From Plasmopara viticola (taxonomy: Eukaryota; Oomycota; Peronosporomycetes; Peronosporales; Peronosporaceae): a stretch of DNA of 64,000 nucleotides. The stretch spans positions 1 through 64,000 of the forward strand of contig MBPM02000106.1 in NCBI GenBank assembly GCA_001695595.3, in the 5' to 3' direction. A program made the translations under genes and the position numbers. Position 1 is the first letter of the stretch. Each line of letters begins with the position of its first letter. Below, one piece after another: positions 23,527 to 35,153 of the stretch. The notes under the pieces are model-generated. The model worked only from the letters and a program-made list of their open reading frames with translations. It searched no databases and had not been told where the DNA came from.

Positions 23527-23848
23527 CTTCGGAAAAGGTTGGGGTGACGCCCTCCTTCCAAGCGCGGGGGCTAAATGCTCGCGCGCTTCGGGCAGGTGCT
23601 CTCGGGCATCTGCGAGTCTCTAACGAGTCTCACCCTCGACGTGACGGTCTCCAGCACCAGGGTGCCACCTGGGCTCTTACCAAGTCAGAGTTAAACAAAA
23701 TAATGGAAGACCCTCACGACCTCGGTGCTGGCTACACTGCCCGCCGAACGAGATCCGACGTATGCGGACACCACTCCATGCCGTGGACTAGCCAGACTGA
23801 GCCTAGCACGTGCATAACTTGGCAACGCGATAACGTAATACAATACAA
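23527..23848 (+). mobile_element. SINE-like element, unit 3
   Basis: 322 bp, with flanking repeats at 23513-23526 and 23849-23862. It lies in the left arm of the fold-back. Confidence 0.52.
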
Positions 23849-23859
23849 TACTATAAAAA

Positions 23860-24066
23860 ATGTCTGAATTTGGAAAATATTAAAGGAAATCTCCTGAGGA
23901 AGTCTATAAATGCCTCGTACTGTCGATGGTTATACAACGAACAATTGGAAGACTCGAATATCCGGCGCTTTTTAGACAGCAAGTTCCAAGCTGGAGACGA
24001 TAGCTATATCGTGCGTCGGGTCAAACATGAAAACAAGTCCGTCAAGTGGATTGTTGAAAACGATAA
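23860..24066 (+). pseudogene. ExoX-like pseudogene truncated and fused to YG tract (unit 3)
   Basis: This copy has the codon-8 stop and a further 5-nt deletion near 23910. It breaks after WIVENDK, where it is joined in frame to the YG repeat (DYDDYSHEYHG). The result is a 148-codon open frame (23870-24316) that is a recombination product with no ATG at its 5' end. Confidence 0.65.
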
Positions 24067-24316
24067 GGACTACGACGACTACAGCCATGAGTACCACGGC
24101 CACGGCAACGACTTCTACGGTCACGGCAACGACCACTACGGCCACGACAATGACAACCACGGCAACGGCAATGACTACTATGGTTACGGCAAAGGATACG
24201 GTGGCAAAGCCTTTGGCTATTACCCGGACTACTATTCGTCATACGAAGGATTCATTACGCACAAGGATCCGTTCGTTGTGGATCAAGAACCCTACGAACT
24301 TTGGAGAGATATTTGA
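24067..24316 (+). pseudogene. YG tract fragment fused behind ExoX-like pseudogene
   Basis: Only the tract from KDYDDYSHEYHG to ELWRDI remains. Signal peptide and promoter were lost at the junction. Confidence 0.6.
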
Positions 24317-25167
24317 GCCAAATGAAGGGAAAATCCACGTGCTGGTGGTGATTTCGGCCAAAGACCACACTTCCTCTCTATACACAGCAATTGCTGCCAC
24401 GTTGTTTTAACGCACTTTCTTGAACGTTCCCAGTACCACGGATTCGAGAACTCAGAAGCTGAAGCAGCAATTGGTGAAGGACTTCAAATGTGATTGTGGG
24501 AAAAATTAGAACGGCGACTCGATGCTCTTTGCATGGTGATGAATGTTGATCTAGCGAGTCCTGTTGTGATTGCATCCCATCTTTTCCGACGAAAACACGA
24601 TCGCTTCAAAGGTAATTTTGTGCAAATCGAGAATATTGACGTTGTGAATAACGGATTGCTGTTGTTCGGGCCGATCGCAAGCGCCTTCGATGATCTCGAC
24701 ATTACGTTCCTTGTCGACAAGCACGATCTGTTCACATTAGACAATTTCAATCCAACGATCTAGACGCACAGCTGCTCGTGGACAGCTTGACCCAAGAGCA
24801 ATGGGATGTACTTGGAGGCGGATTTGTATCAGCATATTGGGGGGCAAGCACAAGTCCAATCTACGCTCCAAATGCGCCGCGGTTTAATGCGCTCACAACA
24901 CTTGGCGAGCTGGATGGTAAGGCACTTCGTTTTCAAGCAGGTCAATACTGCAACCTCTTAGGCGCTGTTTGTACCATCAAGCTCAGTTGGCCAGAACAAA
25001 GGCGATTGCGCGAATGGGTGTCGAAAGTTTTTTGCTTCGATGACTTCTCGTCAAAAGGTTTCACACTGGAAGAAAAGATGAAATTGCTATTTCTTGGCTA
25101 TACGAACATCTCCAGAAGTTTGCCACAGCGACTTCAATCACATTATCGTGGACGGTGGGTGATATAA
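24246..25167 (+). pseudogene. CRN/HNH-like remnant, inverted block
   Basis: Left-arm type in forward orientation. The HNH-like block is at 24494-24763. The distal block at 24778-25167 (129 codons) lacks 4 nt of the CGAAGGATGGG stretch near 25013 and ends HYRGRWVI. Confidence 0.53.
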
Positions 25168-25319
25168 CTGTTCGTTTGCTGGGTCGATCTCATTGGAACA
25201 CGTGTGGTTGAATGGAAGCCTGTGACGCTCGTTCGTTCTAATCACCTGTATGATCTGATATCCTGTTAGAGAAGAAGAGCCTCGATATTAACAGAATCTC
25301 GACAAGCAGCTAACAGGTT

Positions 25320-25646
25320 TCAGCTAAAGAGAAGACAAAAAAAACAGTAGTTAATTCTTATGCCGTGACTTATCGTTGAATGATGGATATTTATTTTGTA
25401 AGGTACATATTTAAACCTCCAATTGAAGTATTGCTTATCGTTTTCAACAATCCACTTAACGGACTTGTTTTCATGTTTGACCCGACGCACGATATAGCTA
25501 TCGTCTCCAGCTTGGAACTTGCTGTCTAAAAAGCGCCGGATATTCGAGTCTTCCAATTGTTCGTTGTATAACCATCGACAATACGAGGCATTTTCCTTAT
25601 AGACTTCCTCAGGAGATTTCCTTTAATATTTTCCAAATTCAGACAT
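25320..25646 (-). pseudogene. ExoX-like pseudogene, inverted block
   Basis: The ATG is at 25646 on the minus strand, with the shared TAA at codon 8. A 1-nt loss near 25399 shifts the C-terminus into another frame ending at 25320. Confidence 0.58.
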
Positions 25647-25657
25647 TTTTTATAGTA

Positions 25658-25979
25658 TTGTATTGTATTACGTTATCGCGTTGCCAAGTTATGCACGTGC
25701 TAGGCTCAGTCTGGCTAGTCCACGGCATGGAGTGGTGTGCGCATACGTCGGATCTCGTTCGGCGGGCAGTGTAGCCAGCACCGAGGTCGTGAGGGTCTTC
25801 CATTATTTTGTTTAACTCTGACTTGGTAAGAGCCCAGGTGGCACCCTGGTGCTGGAGACCGTCACGTCGAGGGTGAGACTCGTTAGAGACTCGCAGATGC
25901 CCGAGAGCACCTGCCCGAAGCGCGCGAGCATTTAGCCCCCGCGCTTGGAAGGAGGGCGTCACCCCAACCTTTTCCGAAG
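25658..25979 (-). mobile_element. SINE-like element, inverted block
   Basis: 322 bp on the minus strand. Flanking repeats are CATTTTTTATAGTA at 25644-25657 and CATTTTTTGTAGTA at 25980-25993. It lies in the right arm of the fold-back. Confidence 0.52.
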
Positions 25980-26497
25980 CATTTTTTGTAGTATATGTTA
26001 TAGAAGATAATTCAGGATCACAATTTAATTAACTCACGACTGATTCATATTTGTAATTCTGTTACGAAAAGATACTGTAATTATTTCATCGCGTAATGGT
26101 AGCTATTTGCTGACATTTATGTTACATCCAGATAAGAAAAAACCAACCACCTGACTTAACAAATGTTGTGTTGATTTTCTGCGTCCGTAATTATGTTGTC
26201 AAAATAGCAACACAAGTCTTATCCGTTGCTTCACCACATTTCTAATGCCTAGGGGCTCCTAAGAGAGCAATTATCATCAACCGGCATATCCAGGCCTGAA
26301 TATTGCATAAAGCTATCCGGTCCCCAAATGTTTCAGTTAAAGTTGCAGAGGTGTCGATGTTAACAACTTTAGGCCGATAAAACTCAGAGGTTGTGCATAC
26401 GCATGCTTTGAAGTATAAGTAAATTGTTGCAGACACTGCGTAAATATTCAATTGATTTAAACGCACCACTGTGGTGGCTTTTAATTGCGTAGCCAAC

Positions 26498-26842
26498 TCA
26501 ACGTTTCTTCCTAAAATCCTTGAATGGCGGTCTGCAGCCGTACTCTGTGCTGGTTGTGTGTAATGTTGCATGTTGAAATCTAAAGAATGGATCATGCAGG
26601 TCAGCTAAGATTTTTTTAAAGCAAACTCAACGCGACACTTACTTGGAGTCTACGAGCTTATTTTTTAAAGCCAGAACACGATTGTCATAAGTAAAGTCTT
26701 CGGACCGTGCATTCTCCAAGTAGCATAATCCGTATTCGTCCCACCAATTTTTGGCGGCTTGGCGCTCGCTCTCTATTTGTGCCGTAAGGTTGGCTTGTTT
26801 TGAGATGTAATCAATTTCCTTAGTTTTGCCTGCGGACGCCAT
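26498..26842 (-). CDS. Small two-exon protein in the single-copy island, about 93 aa
   Basis: Exon 1 runs from the ATG at 26842 to 26643 (MASAGKTKEIDYISKQ..., through KNWWDEYGLCYLENA). A 63-nt intron (26642-26580) has GTAAGT at its start, CTGAC as branch site and TTCTTTAG at its end. Exon 2 adds 26 codons ending PPFKDFRKKR and stops at 26498. About 20-40 nt upstream lies GTCATTTTCGCTTTATC, a strong match to the oomycete initiator. The product would be a charged, mostly helical cytosolic protein without signal peptide. I do not recognise the family. Apparently intact coding sequence, promoter and intron make it the best candidate for an ordinary host gene in the window. Confidence 0.5.
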
Positions 26843-26867
26843 CGTGGCAAATACTTCGGGTTGGTTT

Positions 26868-26886
26868 CCGATAAAGCGAAAATGAC
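26868..26886 (-). promoter_or_regulatory. Initiator-like element for the island gene
   Basis: GTCATTTTCGCTTTATC on the minus strand, close upstream of the ATG at 26842. Confidence 0.4.
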
Positions 26887-27611
26887 CTACCCAGCCAGTG
26901 ACAAATTAAGGTTCTATTTTTGTTGTTCTCGTCCTCAAACTATCGTTATTGCCAGATATTAAAACGATTACTACCAAATATGCTCTCGAGGTGTTTGAGG
27001 AATAGCGGTGTGAGTAAAGCAAATAGAAGTGACAATTGGGATTGTGCGCTTACGATCCCTGAGCTGAATTACGCACTGATTTGCTTTTGCACGCTCGTCC
27101 TGTCAATCTCCTTACGAACAAGCCAAGGTGCGCTTCTGTGTCTCAAAAAGAGTGGAAACAAAGCGCGTTTTAAGACGAGATGAGTCAAAGCGCTTAATTC
27201 TTGAGAAGATTGTTTTCAATAATCGCAGGTAAAGTCTAGTCAAATTCTAAATAAGCTTTCCGGCTTGCTATTAATATGAGGTTATTGTCTAAATATATAT
27301 TTTTCTCTTGGCTAACATGATCTGCTAAATAATATTAAATTACTATAAATGACTATTCAGCCGTGCCAACAATAATTTACAATCGACTACCTCTCTGTTT
27401 ACATTAGCGGTGGGAGTGCAATTATTATTTGATATGACGGCAAGCACAATTTGGTGCGTTCATATTATGTCTTAACACGGGCATACAGAGGCAATGCCAA
27501 GGACTCAATTGTTATGAAGTCTACAATTTTATACCAACTGAGCCTTAAGACTTCGTACCCTCATAAGATCAAGACTTGTGAGGCTCTTTTGTCTCAAGTT
27601 TAATAAGATGG
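26887..27611. other. Single-copy A+T-rich stretch
   Basis: No gene recognised. The 87-codon ORF at 26920-27183 has no supporting features. The stretch separates the island gene from the diverged inverted block. Confidence 0.4.
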
Positions 27612-27967
27612 ATGTCTTTCTTTGCAGTAAACTACAGTCACAACCCGCGCGAGCGCGATTGTGACCACCGCAAAGGACATCACGACGTGGGCATTGCACT
27701 ATCGTCGGCGCCTGGAAAACGATATATTCCAGGCCACCGAGCAACTACAGCTACGGCAAAAACGACTACGATCACAAAGACTACGGCCACGATGCTTACG
27801 CCTACAAGGTTGACGACCAGTCACAAGAGCTATGGGTAAAAGGAACGCAGCAAAGGATACGGCTATAGCAAGTATGGCAAGGACTACGACGACTACGGCC
27901 ATGAAAACTACGGCCAAGGCAACGACTTCTACGGCCACAGCAACGACTACTACGGCAACGACAAGGA
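27612..27967 (+). pseudogene. YG-rich gene remnant, diverged copy
   Basis: The signal peptide is missing; homology begins near 27630 (CTACAGTCACAACCCGCG). Several indels break the frame within the tract, and about 200 bp of tract and CRN header are deleted before 27968. Confidence 0.55.
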
Positions 27968-28575
27968 CTATCGGTCTACTGAGCCCTGTTGTGATTGCAT
28001 CTCATATTTCCCGACGAGAACACGATTGCTTGAAAGGTGATTTTGGGCAAATCGAGGATATTGACGATTTGAGAAACGGATCGCTGTTGTTCAGGCCGAT
28101 CGCAAGCGCCTCCGATGATCTCAACGTTGCGTTCCTTGTAGACAAGCACAATCTATTCACATTAAAGATATTTAAATCAACGATCAAGACGCACAGCTGC
28201 TCATGGACAGCTTGACACAACAGCAATGGGATGCACTTGGAGGTGGATTCGGACCAGCGTATTGGAGGACAGGCACAAGTCCAATTTACGCTCCAAATGC
28301 GCCGCAGTTTAATGTGCTCACAGCATTTGGCGAGTTGTTGAATATGGCACTTCGTTATCCAAGCAGGTCAATACTACTTCCTCTTAGGCGCTGTTTCTAC
28401 CATCAAGCTCACTTGGCCAGAACAAAGGCGATTACCGAAGGATGCGTGTCGAGATGACTTCTCGTCAAAAAGGATCACACTGGAAGAAAAGATGAAATTG
28501 CTATTCTTAGCAATATGAACATTTCCAAAAGTTCGCCATAGCGACTTCAATCAAATTATCGTGGACGGTGATATA
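27968..28575 (+). pseudogene. CRN/HNH-like remnant, diverged copy
   Basis: The header is missing: the YG remnant jumps straight to a variant of the LSPVVIASHISRREHD stretch near 27970. The HNH-like part runs in one frame to KIFKSTIKTHSC, about 20 codons past where younger copies stop, and the distal block (SLTQQQWDALGGG) starts at 28203. Residue differences confirm an older split. Confidence 0.53.
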
Positions 28576-28849
28576 GCTGTTTGTTCGCCGGGTCCATTCC
28601 ATTGAAACACGTGTGGTTGAATAGAAGCGGCGCGACAGCCATAACGCTCGTTCATTCTAATCACCTGTAGGATCTGATATCCTGTTAGACAAGAAGAGCT
28701 TCGCGCTAATTACAGAACCTCGACAAGCAGCTAACAGGTTAAATCAAAGAGAAGACTAAAAAAACAGTAGCTAATTCTTATGCCGTACATTTGTTCAACT
28801 TATTTTTGAATGATGGATATTTATTCATGATAGATATATATTTAAACCA

Positions 28850-29077
28850 TTAACTGAAGTGTAGCTTATCGTTTTCAACAATCCACTTAACGGACTTGTT
28901 TTTATGTTTGACCCGACGCACGATATAGCTATCGTCTCCAGCTTGGAACTTGCCGTCTAAAAAGCGCCTGAAATTCGAGTCTTCCAATTGTTCGTTGTAT
29001 AACCATCGACAGTACGAGGCATTTTGCTCATGGACTTCCTCAGGAGATTTCCTTTTATATTTTCCAAACTCAGACAT
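28850..29077 (-). CDS. ExoX-like C-terminal-domain protein, intact 75 aa (diverged copy)
   Basis: This is the only copy with an open frame from the ATG. It begins MSEFGKYKRKSPEEV and runs through NASYCRWLYNEQ and FQAGDDSYIVRRVKHKN to a stop after KLHFS, at 75 codons. Where the young copies have TAA at codon 8, this one has a lysine codon. The conserved core (FGKYK, EEV, YCRWLY) fills the first 40 residues. The product would be a small soluble basic protein. Whether it is expressed is unknown, since a SINE-like element sits immediately upstream of the ATG. It is older and shorter at the C-terminus than the young copies. Confidence 0.5.
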   Translation of the reverse strand: MSEFGKYKRKSPEEVHEQNASYCRWLYNEQLEDSNFRRFLDGKFQAGDDSYIVRRVKHKNKSVKWIVENDKLHFS

Positions 29078-29090
29078 TTTTTGTAGTGTA

Positions 29091-29393
29091 TGTGGTATTG
29101 TATTGTATTGTATTACGTTATCGCGTTGCCAAGTTATGCGCGTGCTAGGCTCCATGGCTAGTCCACGGCATAGAGTGGTGTCCGCATACGTCGGGTCTCG
29201 TTCGGCGGGCAGTGTAGCCAGCACCGAGGTCGTGAGGGTCTTCCATTATTCTGCTTCGCTCTGCCTTGGTAAGAGCCCAGGTGGCGCCCGGTGCTGGAGA
29301 CCGTCGCGTCGAGGGTGAGACTCGTTAGAGACCTGCAGATGCCCGAGAGCACCTGCCCGAAGCGCGCGAGCATTTAGCCCCCGCGCTTGGAAG
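29091..29393 (-). mobile_element. SINE-like element, diverged copy, 5'-truncated
   Basis: The tail is longer here (four AATAC-type pentamers) and the ATG-proximal flank is kept (29075-29090). About 30 bp of the 5' end and the distal duplicate are missing; the element starts directly at the TTCCAAGCGCGGGG part. Shared position proves that the insertion predates amplification of the unit. Confidence 0.5.
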
Positions 29394-30418
29394 CTCGTAT
29401 ATTGTATAGAAGATAATTCAGGATCACAATTTAATTAACTCACGACTGATTCATATTTTGTAATTCTGTTACGAAAAGATACTGTAATTACTTCATCGCG
29501 TAATGGTAGCTGTTTGTTGACATTTATATTACATTTAGATTAAAAAAGACCAACCACTTGACTAAACAAATGTTGTGTTGATTTTCTGCGTCCGTAATTA
29601 TGTTGATGATTTAGATTGTTATAGTTTTGAGCTTCAGTGTTTTCTGCCCATTGACACCATAGGATGGGGCTTGTCAAAATTGGATTTTTATTTTTTTCTG
29701 TTTCTAATAGTGTAGGGATGGGGTCAAGGAGTGTGTAAAAAGAGAAAAATAAGCTATAGTGCAAATGTTGCTTTATCATCATATACTTTCATCGTTCATT
29801 GGACTCGTCTCCAGAAGACGTTCAAATTCAGCTCACGGTCTTAAATGCAAAAGATTGCTTCCAACACGGTAAATTTACTTGAGGACGACGCCACAACCGC
29901 TTCTATTGTAGGCTACACAGCTGTTGAATCCAAAGATGGCCTTAACAGCAACAAATTTAACATTTAAATGGTGTTTGTAATTTGATCATACAGCATACGG
30001 CTAGACGACTTCACTCGGCTTCATGGTCTCGGTTGACCGTATTATACAGTCATCTATGGCCATGCTGTTTACAGTCGTTAATTTGAATGAATACTTTACG
30101 TCACAGTAAGCTTGACAACAATTGAGACTTAGATTTTATCTGCTGCTATGCAGTTCCTTCTCAACGCACACAGACACGATACTTGTTTTACTGCAAACCT
30201 TAAAATCTTCGACCAACTTCCATTATCGAACTGCTCAAGTTTAGATCGGCATTAGCAGATTTTATTATGTCAAAACTACAGTCAGCAAGTCAGCGTCTAA
30301 TATATGCTGTTTGCGTATTTCACACGGACATATCAAATAGTTTTATAGTACCCACTCTAAAGGCTATTTGCTTTGGGATACTTAGGATCGGTACTAGTCA
30401 TTGGGTTATGACTTTGAG

Positions 30419-30870
30419 TGGTTTTGGAAAAAACTTGAATCGTCATTAGTCATGTCGAAGCTCAAAGTCCCGCCGGTGCGCATGGCGACACCCGGAATCC
30501 GGCTACACTGTGGCCCTACGGGGCTCAATGAGGCCATTTTGTCATTAAACTTTCCACGATCAAACAATGAAACCGCAACGACATCTGACAAGCCACTTTT
30601 GACAACGGGGGTGCGACAAGGAGATCGAGGTGTGGAGCGTGGGTGAGATGGAGGACATCGCAGCCAAGGGCGGCTCAGCGCTTGAGTTCATTTCCAGCCT
30701 CTCGGGGCACGATCGTTGCCTTGATTGTGTGCTGTTCTCACATGGACGAAACATTTTTTCTTGGCTGTAACGAAAAAACAAATGAAGATGTTTTGGAAAA
30801 TAGCTCGCCCTGTACTCCAATTAGCCCTCCTTGCTATGTTCAATGCAATATAATAAAGCGACTTTTTTGT
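30419..30870 (+). pseudogene. WD40 (CAF-1 p60-like) fragment, diverged copy, frameshifted
   Basis: The diverged inverted block carries this fragment on the plus strand. A small deletion near 30610 (in the LLTTG...DKE stretch) splits it into two frames, 30401-30646 and 30643-30996. Several residues look more canonical than in the young copies (DKEIEVWSVGE; SGHDRCLDCVLFSHG), as expected if this copy is closer to the original capture. Confidence 0.58.
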
Positions 30871-33800
30871 TATGTTATCCATGGTGTCATGGTCAACTTT
30901 CCATTAAGTCGAAATGGTGCGCTGACTCTTGACGCCCAAAAGTCGTCCACGTCGTCATTATGCATTCTCTTGCCAACATATAGAAGACGCTTGTAACCAT
31001 CGCTTACGACAACTGTATTCAGCACTCGAAGGCATCGATATTTGAGTTCAAAGAGCCGATGCGATACCAATAGTCAATCGCTGATGATACTAATAGTCTA
31101 TTGGCTAGAAGAAAAACTGGGTCACAAACGATCGATCGATCAGATACTTAGCGTCATTTGACACACTCAATTTGATGCGCGGTCAAAATTAGTGATATCT
31201 AGCCGTATCAAGATTATGGGACGACCAAACAGATATGACCAGGTAGGTGGCCCGATCCATTCCAACTACTAGTAACAAACGATCGTATGAAGCACAATGT
31301 AATCGGCTTGATAGGTTCTCATTAATTGCGCAACTATGGCTCACGTATTAGTTGGAAGATGATCTACTTGCGTAGTAGGTCAGCCGCGTTCTATTCACAA
31401 TTTTTATCATCCGTCAACAACCACTAAAGTCAGCAAGGTGTACGTGTCCAAACAGGCACAATAGTTATCAGACAAAGCATACAAGTATTTTGTGCTACAC
31501 TCTAGCCGCTATAGCGCCCGATTCGCACCCACTTCTATAGAAGCTTCAGGTTGGGTGTTCATTTTGAAAAAAACGTAAGAAATTTAGAAAAGAAAGGCTC
31601 AAGCATTAAATTTCATCAACCACACGATTGGCCAATGTTCTTGTGGTAAACAAATGTTTTGTCCCACACAAACACCGTAAGCTACATGTCGACCCAGAGT
31701 TGAGCTTGGGCGGAAAACATGACCGCGCTCTACCTGCTATCGGGAGTAGTCAAGTCCCAATATAGTAAGGGGGCTTTTAGCGACACAGTAGCCAATTAGT
31801 CAATTGCGCACACCGCGCGCAGTCTAAAATAGACTTTGTCTCAGCGCACACCACCTATCCTACGACCTGTCAGGTCGGATCAACCAGCGGACCGAGCTTA
31901 AGGAATAAACGACGAGAGTATAAAGAAAAGCTTCATTAAATTCCTTCCACGAAGCTTAGACCTTCTCCCCTGTCGGGGTTCAATGTGAGATTACAGCCTC
32001 GAAAAGTTTACAAGACCCGATATATTACACTGTTGTGGGCCTGAATACTCGAATTGTACCAATAGCGTCACACAAATGGAGAGATGCAGAACAAATTATA
32101 AGATGGTCTGGACAAAGCATCAAAGAAGGATTGTTGACGATGCTGTTTTAAGCGCTCATCAATTTGAGCATCTGAACGTACTTGAGCTCCTCAGAAAGGA
32201 CACCTCCAACCGTTTACCAAAAAAGAGAGCATTGAATCGTATGGTACACAATTAAGAAAGAATTTGCTATATGTAACACAAATGGTCCCGCCACTAGCTT
32301 CTCCTTGCTCCAACTCCAGCAAGAGAGAAATCCATGCTTTAAATTGTCTAATACCGACTAAAAAGGTCAACCGCTTCCAAATCCGCCGCAACTCTATACT
32401 CAATTTCATTGTTCGCTGGTCATAACAGTGGTACAAAGGAACCACAGAGAAGACCTTGTGCGTAACAAGATATCGACAGACTGCCAGTAATTACATCGCT
32501 GTTAAACAGCCGATATGAAAAAGCGGTATTAAGAGTACCACAAGATGCGCATATCGCAGATCTCTCGATGCTTGTAGTGATTCGCTGTAGGTGATTATCG
32601 TGCCCGATCCACAAGCTGCTCACCGCAAATTAAGCCACACCCCTTAGTCTTGATACTGCTTCCGTAAACTATGGGTTAAGTGCAGCTTTTAAAGAATCGA
32701 ATTCTATGTTTAATAAGTTGGCTAGAACAACATTCTTTTTGGGGATTACTATAAAGTCGTAAAACTATCTTTGTCGTAGCACAAACTACACGGCTTATCG
32801 TACCGTAAGGTGTCTGGTCCATACCGACCGGCCAATGTATGTTTGGACAGGAGGCGAAGGACAAAAATTACAGCTTAGCTTTCTACCACGTTAGCGATTC
32901 ATCATACAATCGTTTTTGTATCATCCTTCATAGTAGATTGTGACTTAGCACTATCGACGTCTAACACACCACACGTCCGACAAACGTGTGGCTAGGCTGC
33001 CACTCGATAAAAAGCAGAGCTTGCGACTCCAACGTGATCATGATGGGCGACACATGCCATCAATGACAGTATATAATTTCCGACATTAGCAATGAGTGAT
33101 GGTAGCACAAGTCGTTGCGAGCATTACTTTGAGTAGTGACAGAATGGCAAGCGCCAGCGTGATGTTAAGTTGTACAGAAATTTAAGTTTTACGTATGGTG
33201 CAACACTCGAACGACAAATGGTGCAAGTGCTTTATGGTTGGTCATTGAGCGGAGGCTTATCGAGCGACTTCGTTTTGTTGCAAGCTTTACCACCTAAGTG
33301 AAAATATGTTAAGTCCAGAAGGGAGAAAGCGAGTCCTTGCTTGAAAAATTAGCTTCGGCACATTTTATTTAAATGACTGCGATACTAAGCCGCAATGTTT
33401 ATCAAGCTTTACTGGCATCAATGCGAACAAAGAGGTGACATATTCAATTAACGACAGTGCTACGACGCATGCTATTCTGATGCAGAAACGTTTTTGGTTA
33501 TTTTAGCAAACTTCAGATTCTAGCAATGTCATAGCCATCAAAAGTACTAGCTCGGCTGCTCGAGAATGTTGTCGTGCTTGAATTTCATCGACAAAAAGAA
33601 CGACTGCTAGTTCCAGCATAACCAATTATGCAGCAAAGTTGAACCGAAACGTGCTAAAAGAAACTTTTTTCACTAAGGTATTGCTCAAACGCAGCTGCAC
33701 TGATTTGATGCAATCAGTGCATGTATGAAGTCGCTCCCTTTTACTGAGTGGTGGATGCAGACGGGAGCAAGCTTGACCATCACACGCACGACGAGGGACG

Positions 33801-34256
33801 ACAAGATAGATGTCTGACGAAAGAAAAGTAGAACAGCTATGCGAACATTCGTATAATTAGGCTTTGCCTTCGCATAGGGATAAAGGCGAACGGAGATGCG
33901 TGTAATCACTTAACTTTCCTTTTAATCAAAGGAAGAAAAATGGATGGTCGTCAACTGTGGTCTCTACTGCACACATTAACCGGCTGTGGATGATGCATTG
34001 TTCTACACAAACCCAATGGATGAGTTTTAGAGAGCAAGTGTTACCTTCATCATGATCTATTTGGACACTTCGAGCCTGGATAGCTTATTAAAGAAATTTA
34101 TCCCTGTCATTTGACGTACCAAGAAAAATGTTTTGTGAGGCATGTTCCAATCTAAAATATTGCTTTTCGATCAACATATACAAACCGTTTAGCAGACTTG
34201 AAAGTGCTGTGTTTGGGTCGATTTTCTATCGACAAGTTCTTTTAGCTACGTCACAA

Positions 34257-34484
34257 TTAAATGTATAGTTTCTCACGGTATACAAACGTACATCTTCTTA
34301 CCTTACAACGGCCAAATTGTCGATCAGTATCGTTAATATCATGACACAGTATCCTGATGATTTGATCACGACTGTACGCGTAGATGACGCTGCTTAAACT
34401 CGTGCTTAATTCGTGCCTATTCAACAAGATGTTAAAAGCGTCCGGTTTAAATGCACACGACACCGAAGCATCAAATTGGTGCAA
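34257..34484 (-). other. 75-codon ORF, inverted right half
   Basis: L variant on the minus strand. It lies just inside the young part of the inverted region. Confidence 0.28.
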
Positions 34485-34978
34485 ATGATAGTGAGCCTAA
34501 GCTTTATATGATATGATCTCACTCCTCTTTATTTACAATTAAAATAGAGTCTTCTATGAGGATTGCATTTAGCTTTTTTGTACTATCGTCCCAGGGATAA
34601 GCATGTATGATGCATTCTTCGACATCAGCGTATTGCGCAAAATGCCTCACAAATCTATCTTACAAATGAATGGGTGACAGGAATCAAAATAACCAAGCAT
34701 TCAATTATCCGCTTAAGTTTTAGCCAGCCCCTCGACTTCGTCACAATCGATCACGCAGATCGAAAAGCATGATAGACCAAGAGGGTCCCGCAACACCATT
34801 TTTGCTGCGGAACGTTCCGCACCAGCTGCAGGACGTCTTGCACCGGCTTACTGAGTAGTCATACTAAATGAACGATTTCTCGTTTCAAGCACACCACATG
34901 ATCTAACCATGTACGATAGTAACCGTAACGCGAAGTAGCTTGCGAATTATGCAATTCAATACTTAAAATAACATATTA

Positions 34979-35153
34979 TAATAAGATCACCACCGACACG
35001 TGGTTTTCCCCTTTGTTTGGCTTAAAGTAGTCTTTGAAGAACTTCGGGTTCTTGGTCCACAACAACGGAAGCATGTGCAAAAAGCCTTCCGGGTGTCTCT
35101 ATGTTCATCGAGCGTCACACCTTCCGCGCCGCTTCTATCCAACCACACGTGTT
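34979..35153 (-). pseudogene. Second CRN-header-like remnant (inverted right half)
   Basis: Minus-strand copy carrying the LLWTKNP variant. Confidence 0.43.

Larger units (their letters stand above)
19088..24066 (+). repeat. Array unit 3 (right-truncated, long form)
   Basis: The left half of a unit retains the 892-bp segment but has a further deletion of about 55 bp near 20810. It is collinear with unit 1 up to the ExoX-like gene. It then breaks at 24066 within GATAAG/AAGGAC and joins the middle of a YG gene. The unit therefore has no normal promoter or right arm. Confidence 0.85.
24067..26198 (-). repeat. Inverted left-arm block fused to unit 3
   Basis: This block is the reverse complement of the YG-CRN-ExoX-SINE part of a unit's left half. 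Together with 23309-24066 it forms a fold-back with arms of about 0.76 kb (23309-24066 against about 25434-26198) and a spacer of about 1.37 kb. Homology to the array ends at about 26198 (TTATGTTG). Confidence 0.85.
27612..34160 (-). repeat. Inverted, diverged (older) left half of a unit
   Basis: Read on the minus strand, this block has the same order as the left half of unit 1: marker near 33880, gene-poor DNA including the 892-bp segment, WD40 fragment, SINE-like element, ExoX-like gene, CRN and YG remnants. It carries many more substitutions and indels than any other copy, which suggests an earlier duplicate or ancestral allele. Divergence drops sharply near 34160, where young-type sequence begins. 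Confidence 0.85.

Noticed and set aside
26242..26595. 117-codon minus-strand ORF in the island
   Set aside because: It overlaps exon 2 of the two-exon gene in another frame. Its start lies inside the predicted intron.
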